Shown: in pieces, positions 23,045 through 29,826 of the stretch
Position numbering within the stretch: position 1 is the first letter of the stretch
How the letters are laid out: the number at the start of each line of letters is the position of its first letter
Origin: Pseudonocardiales bacterium
GTDB lineage: Bacteria; Actinomycetota; Actinomycetes; Mycobacteriales; Jatrophihabitantaceae
DNA: 37,494 nucleotides
NCBI GenBank assembly: GCA_025965875.1
Contig: JAOPWD010000516.1
Location: 1-37,494 of the forward strand
Reading direction: 5' to 3'
Program-made: the position numbers and the translations under genes
The notes under the pieces: model-generated
Seen by the model: only the letters and a program-made list of their open reading frames with translations
Database searches by the model: none
Told to the model about the DNA's origin: nothing

Positions 23045-23143
23045 ATGGAAGCGGCCTACCTCGTCATCCTCGTTGTGACCTTCCTCGGCATCGCCGCCGT
23101 CGCCGCGTACGTCCTACGCAAGATGTTCGCCGCTCAGTCGTGA
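23045..23143 (+). CDS. 32-residue single-pass membrane microprotein
   Basis: A 32-codon gene: short acidic N-terminus MEAAY, one hydrophobic helix (LVILVVTFLGIAAVAAYVL) and a basic tail RKMFAAQS, so the tail should face the cytoplasm. Support comes from a -10-like TATCCT 7 nt before the ATG and from the GTGA overlap of its stop with the nitrobindin start, a typical coupled gene pair. Function is unknown to me. Confidence 0.65.
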   Translation: MEAAYLVILVVTFLGIAAVAAYVLRKMFAAQS

Positions 23144-23664
23144 CCGAGCCGGTACCGGACACGGCCGACCTGCGCTCCGGGCCGCCGATCCACGACAACC
23201 TGCTCGCGCTGCTGCCGCTCGTCGGCAACTGGCGCGGGTCCGGCACCGGCGTGGTGGCCGCAACCGGCGCCGAGTTCAGCTACGGCCAGCAGCTCAGCTT
23301 CGTCCACGACGGGCGCCCGTTCCTCGCTTACGAGTCGCGCAGTTGGCTGTTGGACGCTGACGGTGGCGTGATCCGGCAGGCCTGGCGCGAGTCGGGCTTC
23401 TGGCGCCCCGGCGCCGGCCAGGATGACATCGAAGCCGTGATCGCGTCCAACACCGGCCAGGCGCTGCTGTTCACCGGCGTCGCCGCAGACGTGCGCTGGG
23501 AGCTGGCCACTGCCGTGGCTGCGCCGACGCCGACCGCCAAGCCCGTCGACGGCGAGCGGCGGCTCTACGCCCTGCTCGACGGCGACCTGGTCTATGCGAC
23601 CGAGCTCGCCCCGGCCGCACAGCCCTACGCCGCGCACCTGAACGCGCGGCTCACCCGGACCTGA
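23140..23664 (+). CDS. Nitrobindin-family heme/fatty-acid-binding-like protein
   Basis: A 174-residue beta-barrel protein of the FABP-like DUF1794 (nitrobindin) family. The hallmark GNWRGSGTG occurs at 29-37, followed by FSYGQQLSFVHDGRPFLAYESRSW and the C-terminal YAAHLNARLTR, where His166 is in the position of the heme axial ligand of nitrobindins. These proteins bind ferric heme and react with NO or peroxynitrite; mycobacteria encode one (Rv0813c) in the same neighbourhood. The GTG start overlaps the microprotein stop. The gene ends inside a triple CTGATCAGGG repeat. Confidence 0.88.
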   Translation: MTEPVPDTADLRSGPPIHDNLLALLPLVGNWRGSGTGVVAATGAEFSYGQQLSFVHDGRPFLAYESRSWLLDADGGVIRQAWRESGFWRPGAGQDDIEAVIASNTGQALLFTGVAADVRWELATAVAAPTPTAKPVDGERRLYALLDGDLVYATELAPAAQPYAAHLNARLTRT

Positions 23665-23690
23665 TCAGGGCTGATCAGGGCTGATCAGGT
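23661..23690. repeat. Three tandem 10-bp repeats spanning two convergent stop codons
   Basis: CTGATCAGGG occurs three times head to tail (last copy ends in T), each containing the palindrome CTGATCAG. The first copy contains the nitrobindin TGA and the last the TetR stop, leaving only 20 bp between the genes. Slippage duplication is likely; the repeats can fold alternative small hairpins and may act as a weak terminator. Confidence 0.8.
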
Positions 23691-24353
23691 TAGTGCGGGC
23701 AGGGACACGTCCGGGTCGATCGTCACGCCGAGGCTGCGCGCGGTGTGGTCGATGATCAGCCAGACCTGCTCGGTCAGCGCCGCGGTCAACTCGGCCCGCG
23801 GCACGTCGTGGTGTTCGAGCCACCACGCAGCGGTCGCGTCGACCATCCCCACCACGCCGACGACCACGCGTTCGGCGGGCGTCGTGTCCATGTCGAACAG
23901 GCGCATGTAGCCGGCCAGCAGCGCGCTCAGCTCGCCGGCGAAGGCGGCCTTCGCGTCGTCGACCGCGGGCGAGCCCGTCGCGTTCACGGCATAGGCGTGC
24001 TGGGCCAGGAAGCGGTAGAGGTTGGGGTGGGCCTCGATCCAGCCCAGGTGCTGGCTGATCGAGGCACCGATGATGTCGCGCGGAGAGCCTTGGGTGGCCA
24101 GCCCGGCCCGGATCTGCTGGCCGATCTGCAGGGCGACGTGGCGCGACACCGCAAAGTCCAGCGCCTGCTTGCCCTCGAAGTGCCGATACACGTGGGTGCG
24201 CGGCACGCCCGCCTTGTCGGCGATCTGTCCGGTCAGGGCGTCTGGCCCGAAGTCCTCGATTGCCGCGATTGCGGCGTTGATGATCGCCAGCCTGCGCTCG
24301 CGGCGGTGCGGGTCCCAGCGGGTCGACCGCCCGTCGCGCAACTGCTCGGTCAT
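23685..24353 (-). CDS. TetR family transcriptional regulator
   Basis: A 222-residue TetR repressor: N-terminal helix-turn-helix AIINAAIAAIEDFGPDALTGQ, IADKAGVPRTHVYRHFEGKQ (about residues 23-66) and a ligand-binding C-terminal domain with GWIEAHPNLYRFLAQHAYA and VVGMVDATAAWWLEHHDVPR, as in many actinobacterial lipid/redox TetRs. ATG 24353 has TAGGCT 6 nt upstream, indicating a leaderless transcript. It is divergent from the AurF-like oxygenase across 156 bp, its likely target; I did not find an unmistakable palindromic operator there. Confidence 0.88.
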   Translation of the reverse strand: MTEQLRDGRSTRWDPHRRERRLAIINAAIAAIEDFGPDALTGQIADKAGVPRTHVYRHFEGKQALDFAVSRHVALQIGQQIRAGLATQGSPRDIIGASISQHLGWIEAHPNLYRFLAQHAYAVNATGSPAVDDAKAAFAGELSALLAGYMRLFDMDTTPAERVVVGVVGMVDATAAWWLEHHDVPRAELTAALTEQVWLIIDHTARSLGVTIDPDVSLPALT

Positions 24354-24509
24354 GCCGGGAGCCTAGCCCCGACGGGCCCGAGGCCGATGTACCTGTGACA
24401 GTTTGTCCGGCGAAGATGTAAGTGCTACACCTTGTGCTAGTTATCGCACGACGTCATCTCGAGTATCGGGTACTGCGGTCACCGGCCGCCCGGCAGATCG
24501 GACAGACAC

Positions 24510-25406
24510 ATGACCGCCCTGGCAGCGTCCAACACTCGGGACAAGACCGCGACCCGGCTGCTCGGCTCGTCGTCGAAGAACTCCTACGACCCGCACCTGG
24601 ACATCGACTGGGACGCGCCGGTGGTCGAGGACCTCGCCTACCTGCCCTTCGAACGGGTGTCGCTATACGGCACGGCGATGTGGGATGAGATGACGCCCGA
24701 GCAGCGCATCGCCCTGTCCAAGCATGAGTTGGCGAGCGTGGCCAGCACCGGGCTGTGGTTCGAGATCATCCTGATCCAAATGCTGACGCGTTACGTCTAC
24801 CACCAGGACCCCCAGGCAGCGCACACCCACTACGCGCTCACCGAGATCGGCGACGAGACGCGGCACGTGATCATGTTCGCCAAGGCGCTGTCGCGGCTGG
24901 GGCTCACCGCGTATCGGCCGCCCGCCTACCTCCACCACCTCGCGCGCGTGTACAAGGCCACCGCACGGGGACCGGCGCTGTTCGCACCAGTCCTGGTCGC
25001 CGAAGAGGTCACCGATCGGCTGCAGCGGGCGACCATGAACGACGAGTCCATCAACCCGCTGGTGCGGATGGTCAACCGGATCCACGTCGTCGAGGAGGCC
25101 CGGCACGTTCGCTTCGCCCGCGAGGAGATCGCCCGCATCCGGCCCGGGCTCGGTCGGGTCGCCACGTTCGTGAGCAACTCGGTCTCGGCGCTCGTCGCGG
25201 CCTTCGTGGTGCACACCCTGATAAATCCCGCGGTGTACGACGCGGTGGGGCTCGATCGCAAGGCCGCAGTCAAGGCGGCCCGCCGCAACCCGCACAATCG
25301 GGCGACCCGCCGCTGGCTCGGCGAGAAGATCATGGCGTTCCTCGACGAGCAGGGCATGGTCACCTGGTCGGCCCGGCCGATCTACAAGCTCGTCCACCTC
25401 ATCTGA
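24510..25406 (+). CDS. AurF-like diiron oxygenase
   Basis: A 298-residue helical protein with the diiron ligand pattern of the AurF (p-aminobenzoate N-oxygenase) family: Glu73 in SKHELAS, TEIGDETRHVIMFAK (Glu112/Glu116/His119), LVAEEVTD (Glu165/Glu166) and IHVVEEARHVRFAREE (Glu195/Glu196/His199). All ligand positions are filled. Family members oxidise aryl amines or act as fatty-acyl desaturase-like enzymes; in mycobacteria similar orphan genes sit next to TetR regulators. There is only a weak ribosome site before ATG 24510. The divergent TetR suggests inducible expression by its substrate. A soluble electron donor is not adjacent. Confidence 0.82.
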   Translation: MTALAASNTRDKTATRLLGSSSKNSYDPHLDIDWDAPVVEDLAYLPFERVSLYGTAMWDEMTPEQRIALSKHELASVASTGLWFEIILIQMLTRYVYHQDPQAAHTHYALTEIGDETRHVIMFAKALSRLGLTAYRPPAYLHHLARVYKATARGPALFAPVLVAEEVTDRLQRATMNDESINPLVRMVNRIHVVEEARHVRFAREEIARIRPGLGRVATFVSNSVSALVAAFVVHTLINPAVYDAVGLDRKAAVKAARRNPHNRATRRWLGEKIMAFLDEQGMVTWSARPIYKLVHLI

Positions 25407-25415
25407 GCCGGCCGG

Positions 25416-26228
25416 TCACGCGTCGCGCACCGCGGTCAGGACGAAGCCGACGACCAACGCAGCCGCGGCGTAGAGGCAGAAGACGCCCAGGCCTGCCCAG
25501 GGGCCGAGAGCGCCGTTGACGTTGTCGGTGGTGAAGATCTGACTGCCGGCGTTCGCAGGCATGTAGTTGATGAGGTCGTTGCGCCAGTCAGTCGGCAGCA
25601 GGTCCACGATCGCGCTCGGCGCGAACAGGAGCCCGAAGAACGCCGACAGACCGCCGGCCGGGTGGCGGATCGCCGCGCCGAGACCGAAGCCCAGCAGGGC
25701 CGCCGCCGTCAGGTACAGGCCCGCGCCGACCACGGAACGCAGTGCTCCCGGGTCGCCCAGCGAGACTCCGACGCCCTTGTTCGCGAGCAGCGCCTGGCAG
25801 CTGACGAACGCAACGAAGCAGACCGCTTCGGCCACCACGAGAGTGCCGAGGGCGAGGACGACGGCCTTCGCCGCCAGCAGGGTCCGGCGCTGCGGCACGG
25901 CCGAGAACGTCGCGCGGATCATGCCGGTGGCGTACTCGGAGGTGATCGTCAGCACGCCGAGGGCCCCTACGATGAGCTGGGCGATGTAGGTGCCGCTCAG
26001 GCTCGTGTTCGTCGCGTCGAACCCGGGCGGAATCGGCCCGCTCTGGTGGGCCCACCGCGCGCCCATGAAGATGCCCAGCCCGACCGTCGCCAGCACGACA
26101 AATGCAGCAGACCAGCACGTCGAGCGCAGCGACCGGAGCTTGGTCCACTCCGAGCGCAACACGTTGCCGAAGCCGACGGTCGTCGGCGGCGCTGCAGCGC
26201 ACATTTCGGGGCTCAGCCTGGCGGTCAC
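25416..26228 (-). CDS. ABC-2 type transporter permease
   Basis: A 270-residue membrane permease: cytoplasmic start VGFGNVLRSEWTKLRSLRST (the RSEWTKLRS motif is typical of actinobacterial ABC-2 permeases), then about six helices including STCWSAAFVVLATVGLGIFMG and IAQLIVGALGVLTITSEYATGMIRATFSAVPQR, the last stretch being the family's conserved first periplasmic/cytoplasmic loop. The GTG start overlaps the ATPase stop (GTGA), so the two are coupled and form an exporter. Substrate is unknown; such pairs often export peptides, lipids or drugs, or confer self-resistance. Confidence 0.9.
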   Translation of the reverse strand: MTARLSPEMCAAAPPTTVGFGNVLRSEWTKLRSLRSTCWSAAFVVLATVGLGIFMGARWAHQSGPIPPGFDATNTSLSGTYIAQLIVGALGVLTITSEYATGMIRATFSAVPQRRTLLAAKAVVLALGTLVVAEAVCFVAFVSCQALLANKGVGVSLGDPGALRSVVGAGLYLTAAALLGFGLGAAIRHPAGGLSAFFGLLFAPSAIVDLLPTDWRNDLINYMPANAGSQIFTTDNVNGALGPWAGLGVFCLYAAAALVVGFVLTAVRDA

Positions 26229-27136
26229 GATGCCTCCTCGACGCGGAAGTCGACGCTGTCATGGGTGAGTTCGAGGAACGCGGCCTCGAGCGACGCTTGG
26301 CGCGGGGTGAGCTCGTGCACTCGCAAGCCGTGCTCGGCGGCCAGGTCGCCGATCCGGTCGCAGGGCAGGCCGACCACCTCCAGTCCGCCGTCGGCGTGGG
26401 CACTGGTCGTCGCACCGGCCTTGTGCAATACCGCAGCCAACCGTGTCGCGTCCGGGGTACGGACCAGCGCGAAGCTGCGCGCCCCGCTGGCGAGCAGGTC
26501 CGCCATGCTCGCGTCGGCAAGCAGCCGGCCCCGGCCCACGACAATGACGTGGTCGGCCATCAACGCCATCTCACTCATCAGATGGCTCGACACGAAGACC
26601 GTGCGTCCTTCGGCCGCCAGCGCGCGCAGGGTCGTCCGGATCCACCGGATGCCCTCCGGGTCGAGGCCGTTGACCGGTTCGTCGCACAGGACCACGGCAG
26701 GGTCGCCGAGCAGGGCCGCGGCGAGCCCCAGGCGCTGGCTCATGCCGAGGGAGAAGGCGCGGGCGCGCCTGCCGGCGACGTCGCTCAGCCCGACGAGCTC
26801 GAGCACGTCGTGCACCCGCCGCTCGGCGATGCCGTTGCTCTGCGCGAGACAAAGTAGATGGTTGTAGGCGCTGCGGCCCCCATGCACCGAGCGCGACTCC
26901 AGCACGGCGCCGATCTCGTGCAGCGGCCGGTGGTGCTCGCCGAAAGGTCGGCCGAGCACGGTCACCGTGCCGCTAGTCGGCCGGTCCAGCCCGAGGACCA
27001 TGCGCATCGTCGTGGATTTGCCGGCCCCGTTCGGGCCGAGGAACCCGGTTACTCGCCCGGGTAAGACATCGAAGGAAAGATCGTCCACCGCGAGGGTGGA
27101 CCCGTACCGCTTTGTCAGCCTGCGCGCTTCGATCAT
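26225..27136 (-). CDS. ABC transporter ATP-binding protein
   Basis: A 303-residue DrrA/CcmA-type ATPase. Walker A is GPNGAGKST (34-42), the signature is FSLGMSQR (128-135), Walker B is AVVLCDEPVNGLDP (147-160), and the switch His lies in VFVSSHLMSEM. The signature LGMSQR differs from canonical LSGGQ, as usual in this subfamily. A C-terminal regulatory part follows (ALVRTPDATRLAAVL ... LTPRQASLEAAFLELT). I start at ATG 27136; a longer frame exists upstream but its translation looks non-coding and it crosses structured DNA. GACGAT lies 6 nt before the ATG. Two 11-bp direct repeats lie 41-62 bp upstream. Confidence 0.9.
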   Translation of the reverse strand: MIEARRLTKRYGSTLAVDDLSFDVLPGRVTGFLGPNGAGKSTTMRMVLGLDRPTSGTVTVLGRPFGEHHRPLHEIGAVLESRSVHGGRSAYNHLLCLAQSNGIAERRVHDVLELVGLSDVAGRRARAFSLGMSQRLGLAAALLGDPAVVLCDEPVNGLDPEGIRWIRTTLRALAAEGRTVFVSSHLMSEMALMADHVIVVGRGRLLADASMADLLASGARSFALVRTPDATRLAAVLHKAGATTSAHADGGLEVVGLPCDRIGDLAAEHGLRVHELTPRQASLEAAFLELTHDSVDFRVEEAS

Positions 27137-27176
27137 GTGCTGATCGTCGCGGGGCGGCCCCACGCGCGCATCAGGT

Positions 27177-27198
27177 GCTGACCCTGACCTGACCCTGA
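27177..27198 (-). repeat. Two 11-bp direct repeats upstream of the ABC ATPase
   Basis: Plus-strand units GCTGACCCTGA and CCTGACCCTGA are adjacent and differ at one base. An 11-bp period places the same face of the helix twice, as in OmpR-family regulator sites. They end 41 bp before the ATPase ATG, an activator-like position if the message is leaderless. Confidence 0.55.
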
Positions 27199-27221
27199 AT
27201 TCGTGCCCGGACATGGGTCGA

Positions 27222-27276
27222 CCCCCGAGTCTTGTCCGCCATGGCGGGCCGGCTGGACGGGCCGACGACTCGGGGG
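27222..27276 (-). repeat. Hairpin with 10-bp perfect arms in the pabC-ABC gap
   Basis: CCCCCGAGTC (27222-27231) and GACTCGGGGG (27267-27276) pair across 35 nt that contain a further GTCC/GGAC pairing and GCCATGGC. No U-run follows on either strand, so a structural or attenuator role is more likely than a simple terminator. Confidence 0.65.
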
Positions 27277-27358
27277 CCGGGTAGCTGCCAGGTATTACTC
27301 GCCGCCGCGCAGCGCGCGACGCGGGCATTGGCCCTGCAGGTCCGTTGCATTGCAGCGG

Positions 27359-27397
27359 CTAGCGGTCAGCCACCTCACGTGTCCGAGGAATACTCAA
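27359..27397 (-). CDS. Candidate 12-residue peptide behind a very strong ribosome site
   Basis: Frame TTG to TAG encoding MSIPRTREVADR, with AAAGGAGGTG (complementary to the 16S tail over ten bases) ending about 8-10 nt upstream. The start codon is weak and the peptide is short, so coding status is uncertain; it may act as a leader whose translation affects the hairpin downstream. Confidence 0.35.
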   Translation of the reverse strand: MSIPRTREVADR

Positions 27398-27466
27398 CTC
27401 TGGACCACCTCCTTTCGCGTGTGATCACACCGTACGGCGCTCGTCGCGCGCCTGCAATGGGTTTCG

Positions 27467-28324
27467 TCACGAGCCGAATCCGCTTAGCATGCGCACCTCT
27501 TCGATCGCCCCGGCATCGCGGTTTCGGGAGCGTCCGTCGAGGTCGACGACGTCGACGGGCCCGCGGACGCTGCCGGTCAGCCACAGCATGTCGGCGGCGT
27601 GCAGGTCGTCGACGGAGGCGGTCGTGACGCACGTGCGCCAGCCGGCTGCCGGTGCCCGAGCGAACAGGACCTCCTGGACGGTGCCGCCGAGAATTCCGCT
27701 CTCGCCCAGCGGCGTTGTATGCAGCGTGCGCCCGCTGGACCAGACGACCGAACTGACCGTGGACTCGAGCACTCGTCCGTCGGCGCTGACGAACAGGACG
27801 TCGTCGGCACCGCGACGGGCGGCCTCGCGCTGTGCGGCCATGTTCACCGCGTAGGACAGCGTCTTGACCCCGCCGAGCAGCCAGGGCGCATCAGCGAACG
27901 CGTCGCTTGCCGTGCCGCGGGTCAGGGTGATGACCCGCAACCCGTCGCGGCGTTGCCGTGGGTAGTCCGGCGGCAGCGGGCTGATCGTCAACACACCGGT
28001 CGGCATCCCGGTTGACGGACGGCCCCGCGTGAGCACGAGCTTCATCGCCGCCTCGCCCGGCTCCGGCCACGCCGCTACGGCCAGCGCGACGAGTCCGCGC
28101 CACGCCGGCTCGTCGAAGGCGATGTCCAGCGCCGCGGCCGAGCGCGACATCCTGGCCAGGTGGGCGTCGAGTTGGTCTACGGTGCCCATCCCGCCTGTCG
28201 TGACGAGCCGGCAGCCCTCGAAGCAGCCGTCACCACGGGTCAGGCCGGGGTCATCGGCGTGCACGACGGGTGTGTCAGGGTCGACGAGGCCGACACCCAG
28301 AATCGCCAGCAGCCCCACCGTCAC
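27467..28324 (-). CDS. pabC: Aminodeoxychorismate lyase-like class IV aminotransferase
   Basis: A 285-residue PLP enzyme of fold type IV. Family motifs: GLTRGDGCFEGCRLV near the start, KLVLTRGR, the PLP lysine Lys154 in GGVKTLSYAVNMAAQREA, RGADDVLFVSADGRVLESTVSSVVW, and the phosphate loop TPLGESGILGGTVQEVL. It most resembles actinobacterial PabC, which converts 4-amino-4-deoxychorismate to p-aminobenzoate and pyruvate for folate synthesis; branched-chain or D-amino acid aminotransferase activity cannot be excluded. GTG 28324 has TAACCT 6 nt upstream (leaderless). It is divergent from the Nur-like gene, with 27 bp between starts. Confidence 0.85.
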   Translation of the reverse strand: MTVGLLAILGVGLVDPDTPVVHADDPGLTRGDGCFEGCRLVTTGGMGTVDQLDAHLARMSRSAAALDIAFDEPAWRGLVALAVAAWPEPGEAAMKLVLTRGRPSTGMPTGVLTISPLPPDYPRQRRDGLRVITLTRGTASDAFADAPWLLGGVKTLSYAVNMAAQREAARRGADDVLFVSADGRVLESTVSSVVWSSGRTLHTTPLGESGILGGTVQEVLFARAPAAGWRTCVTTASVDDLHAADMLWLTGSVRGPVDVVDLDGRSRNRDAGAIEEVRMLSGFGS

Positions 28325-28330
28325 GGCGCC

Positions 28331-28344
28331 AGGTTACCTAGACT
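28331..28344. promoter_or_regulatory. Back-to-back -10 elements of pabC and the Fur-family gene
   Basis: Minus-strand TAACCT (28336-28331) lies 6 nt before the pabC GTG; plus-strand TAGACT (28339-28344) lies 7 nt before the regulator ATG. Two base pairs separate the hexamers, so each promoter's -35 region would sit inside the opposite gene's coding sequence. Confidence 0.6.
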
Positions 28345-28351
28345 GGCGATA

Positions 28352-28822
28352 ATGACCGGACAACGGACCGATGCCGCGGTGCCGGACCTCGCTGCGGCCC
28401 TGCGCACCCGCGGGCTGCGGGTCACCGCGCAGCGCGAGCACGTCTTCGATGCGGTGCGCCGGCTCGGGCATGCGACGCCGGAGCAGATCAGCGAGGCCGT
28501 GCCGGGTGTCGACGTGACGACCGTCTACCGCACGCTGGAACTGCTCGAGGAGCTTGAACTGGTCAAGCACGCGCACCTGGGGCACGGCGCGCCCGCCTAC
28601 CGCCCGGCCGACGACGACCACATCCACGTGGTCTGCCACGTGTGCGGGAGCGTGGTCGACGCGCCCGACGATCTCGTCGATGCGCTGGCCCAGCGGCTGC
28701 ACGACGAACAGGGCTTCACGCTCGACCGATCGCACTTCACCGTGTTCGGGCGGTGCGCAACCTGCCTGGCCGGGGAACAAAAACCGCCTGCCCAGCGATC
28801 CAGTCATCACCATGACCACTGA
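28352..28822 (+). CDS. nur: Fur family metalloregulator, Nur-like
   Basis: A 156-residue Fur-family repressor. The winged helix is RGLRVTAQREHVFDAVRRLG ... VDVTTVYRTLELLEELELV, then the hinge metal segment KHAHLGHGAPAYR, which closely matches Streptomyces Nur (nickel uptake regulator) as I remember it. HIHVVCHVC (Cys96, Cys99) and CATC (Cys135, Cys138) form the usual structural zinc pairs, and a His-rich tail HHHDH closes the protein. Nickel is the likely co-repressor; Zn or Fe are alternatives. ATG 28352 has TAGACT 7 nt upstream. It overlaps the YgfZ-like gene by 11 bp. Confidence 0.85.
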   Translation: MTGQRTDAAVPDLAAALRTRGLRVTAQREHVFDAVRRLGHATPEQISEAVPGVDVTTVYRTLELLEELELVKHAHLGHGAPAYRPADDDHIHVVCHVCGSVVDAPDDLVDALAQRLHDEQGFTLDRSHFTVFGRCATCLAGEQKPPAQRSSHHHDH

Positions 28823-29822
28823 ACTCGACAGCGCCGTGCCCGCTCCGGGAATCGACTCAGCCATTCCTTGGCACTATGGCGATCCCCTGCGCGAGCAGCG
28901 CGTCCTGTCGACCCGAGCCGGCGTGATCGACCGCAGCAATCGCGACGTGCTCACCGTGTCAGGCGAGGACCGGCTCAGCTGGCTGCACACGATCTGCTCG
29001 CAACATGTGGCAGCACTGGGCGACGGGGACTCGACCGAATCGCTCGTGCTTTCTCCGCACGGGCATGTCGAGCAGCACTGGCAGGTCACCGAGCTGGATG
29101 GCGTCGTCTGGATCGACACCGAGCCCGGCGCGGCCCCGACAGTGCTGGGTTACTTACAGATGATGCGGTTCCTCAAGCGCGTCGAGCCGGCGGAGGTTTC
29201 CGACGCCTGGGCCGTCGTGTCGCTGGTCGGCCCGGCCACCGCGGACGTGCTGAGCGCCGCCGGCCTACCGATTCCCGAGACCGGCCACGCCGCCGCACTC
29301 CCCGGCGGGGGGTTCGTCCGCCGCATGCCGTGGCCGGGGGACGACGCGGCCGATCTGATCGTGCCGCGCGCCGACTCCGCCGCCACCATCGAGACGCTGC
29401 AGGCCGCCGGTGCCGAGCGGGCCGGGGTATGGGCGTTCGAAGCCTTGCGCGTCGAGGCTCGCCGGCCGCGGCTGGGTTTCGAGACCGACCATCGCACGAT
29501 CCCGCACGAGGTCGAGTGGATCGGCCCCGCCGTGCACCTCGACAAGGGCTGCTACCGCGGGCAGGAGACCGTTGCGCGGGTGCAGAACCTCGGCAAGCCG
29601 CCGCGTCGGCTGGTGTTGCTGCATCTGGGCGGCGAGTCTGACGTGCTGCCGCCCGCGGGCACGCCCGTCGAGTTGGCCGGCGGCCGGGCCATCGGCTTCC
29701 TCGGTACGGCCGCGCATCACTACGAGCTCGGCCCCATCGCGCTGGCCGTGATCAAACGCTCGCTGCCCGACGACACCGCGCTGACCGTCCTCGGCTCGCC
29801 GGTGTCCATCGACGCCGGCTGA
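28812..29822 (+). CDS. ygfZ: YgfZ/GcvT-like folate-binding protein
   Basis: A 336-residue protein of the COG0354 family (YgfZ/Caf17), a tetrahydrofolate-binding factor that supports assembly or repair of certain Fe-S enzymes. The family signature KGCYRGQE occurs at 245-252 with the conserved Cys247, and the N-terminal GcvT-like part has GVIDRSNRDVLTVSGEDRLSWLHTI. The start ATG 28812 lies inside the end of the Fur-family gene (11-bp overlap), so the two are coupled. Linkage of a metalloregulator, an Fe-S factor using folate and pabC (folate precursor) is functionally consistent. Confidence 0.9.
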   Translation: MTTELDSAVPAPGIDSAIPWHYGDPLREQRVLSTRAGVIDRSNRDVLTVSGEDRLSWLHTICSQHVAALGDGDSTESLVLSPHGHVEQHWQVTELDGVVWIDTEPGAAPTVLGYLQMMRFLKRVEPAEVSDAWAVVSLVGPATADVLSAAGLPIPETGHAAALPGGGFVRRMPWPGDDAADLIVPRADSAATIETLQAAGAERAGVWAFEALRVEARRPRLGFETDHRTIPHEVEWIGPAVHLDKGCYRGQETVARVQNLGKPPRRLVLLHLGGESDVLPPAGTPVELAGGRAIGFLGTAAHHYELGPIALAVIKRSLPDDTALTVLGSPVSIDAG

Positions 29823-29826
29823 TCCA

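Larger units (their letters stand above)
27137..27466 (-). other. Structured 330-nt intergenic segment, possible leader RNA
   Basis: This is the only long gap without a recognised gene. In minus-strand order it holds a 12-bp perfect palindrome GTGTGATCACAC (27430-27419), an exceptionally strong ribosome-site-like AAAGGAGGTG (27415-27406), a 12-codon frame TTG to TAG (27397-27359), a GC-rich stretch, a hairpin with 10-bp perfect arms (27276-27222) and two 11-bp direct repeats (27198-27177) before the ABC ATPase. It looks like a transcribed leader or a small RNA rather than spacer. I have no certain family match. Confidence 0.5.

Noticed and set aside
26225-27328. Longer ABC ATPase with a 64-residue N-terminal extension
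   Set aside because: The extra residues look like translated non-coding DNA and would cover a hairpin and direct repeats; homology begins at ATG 27136.
27401-27418. Plus-strand similarity to the 3' end of 16S rRNA (CACCTCCTTT)
   Set aside because: Only about 14 bases match and no other rRNA sequence is near; it is more simply a very strong ribosome site on the minus strand.
27419-27430. CRP/FNR-type site (TGTGA/TCACA)
   Set aside because: The arms are present but directly abutting; the 6-bp spacer required by CRP-family proteins is missing.
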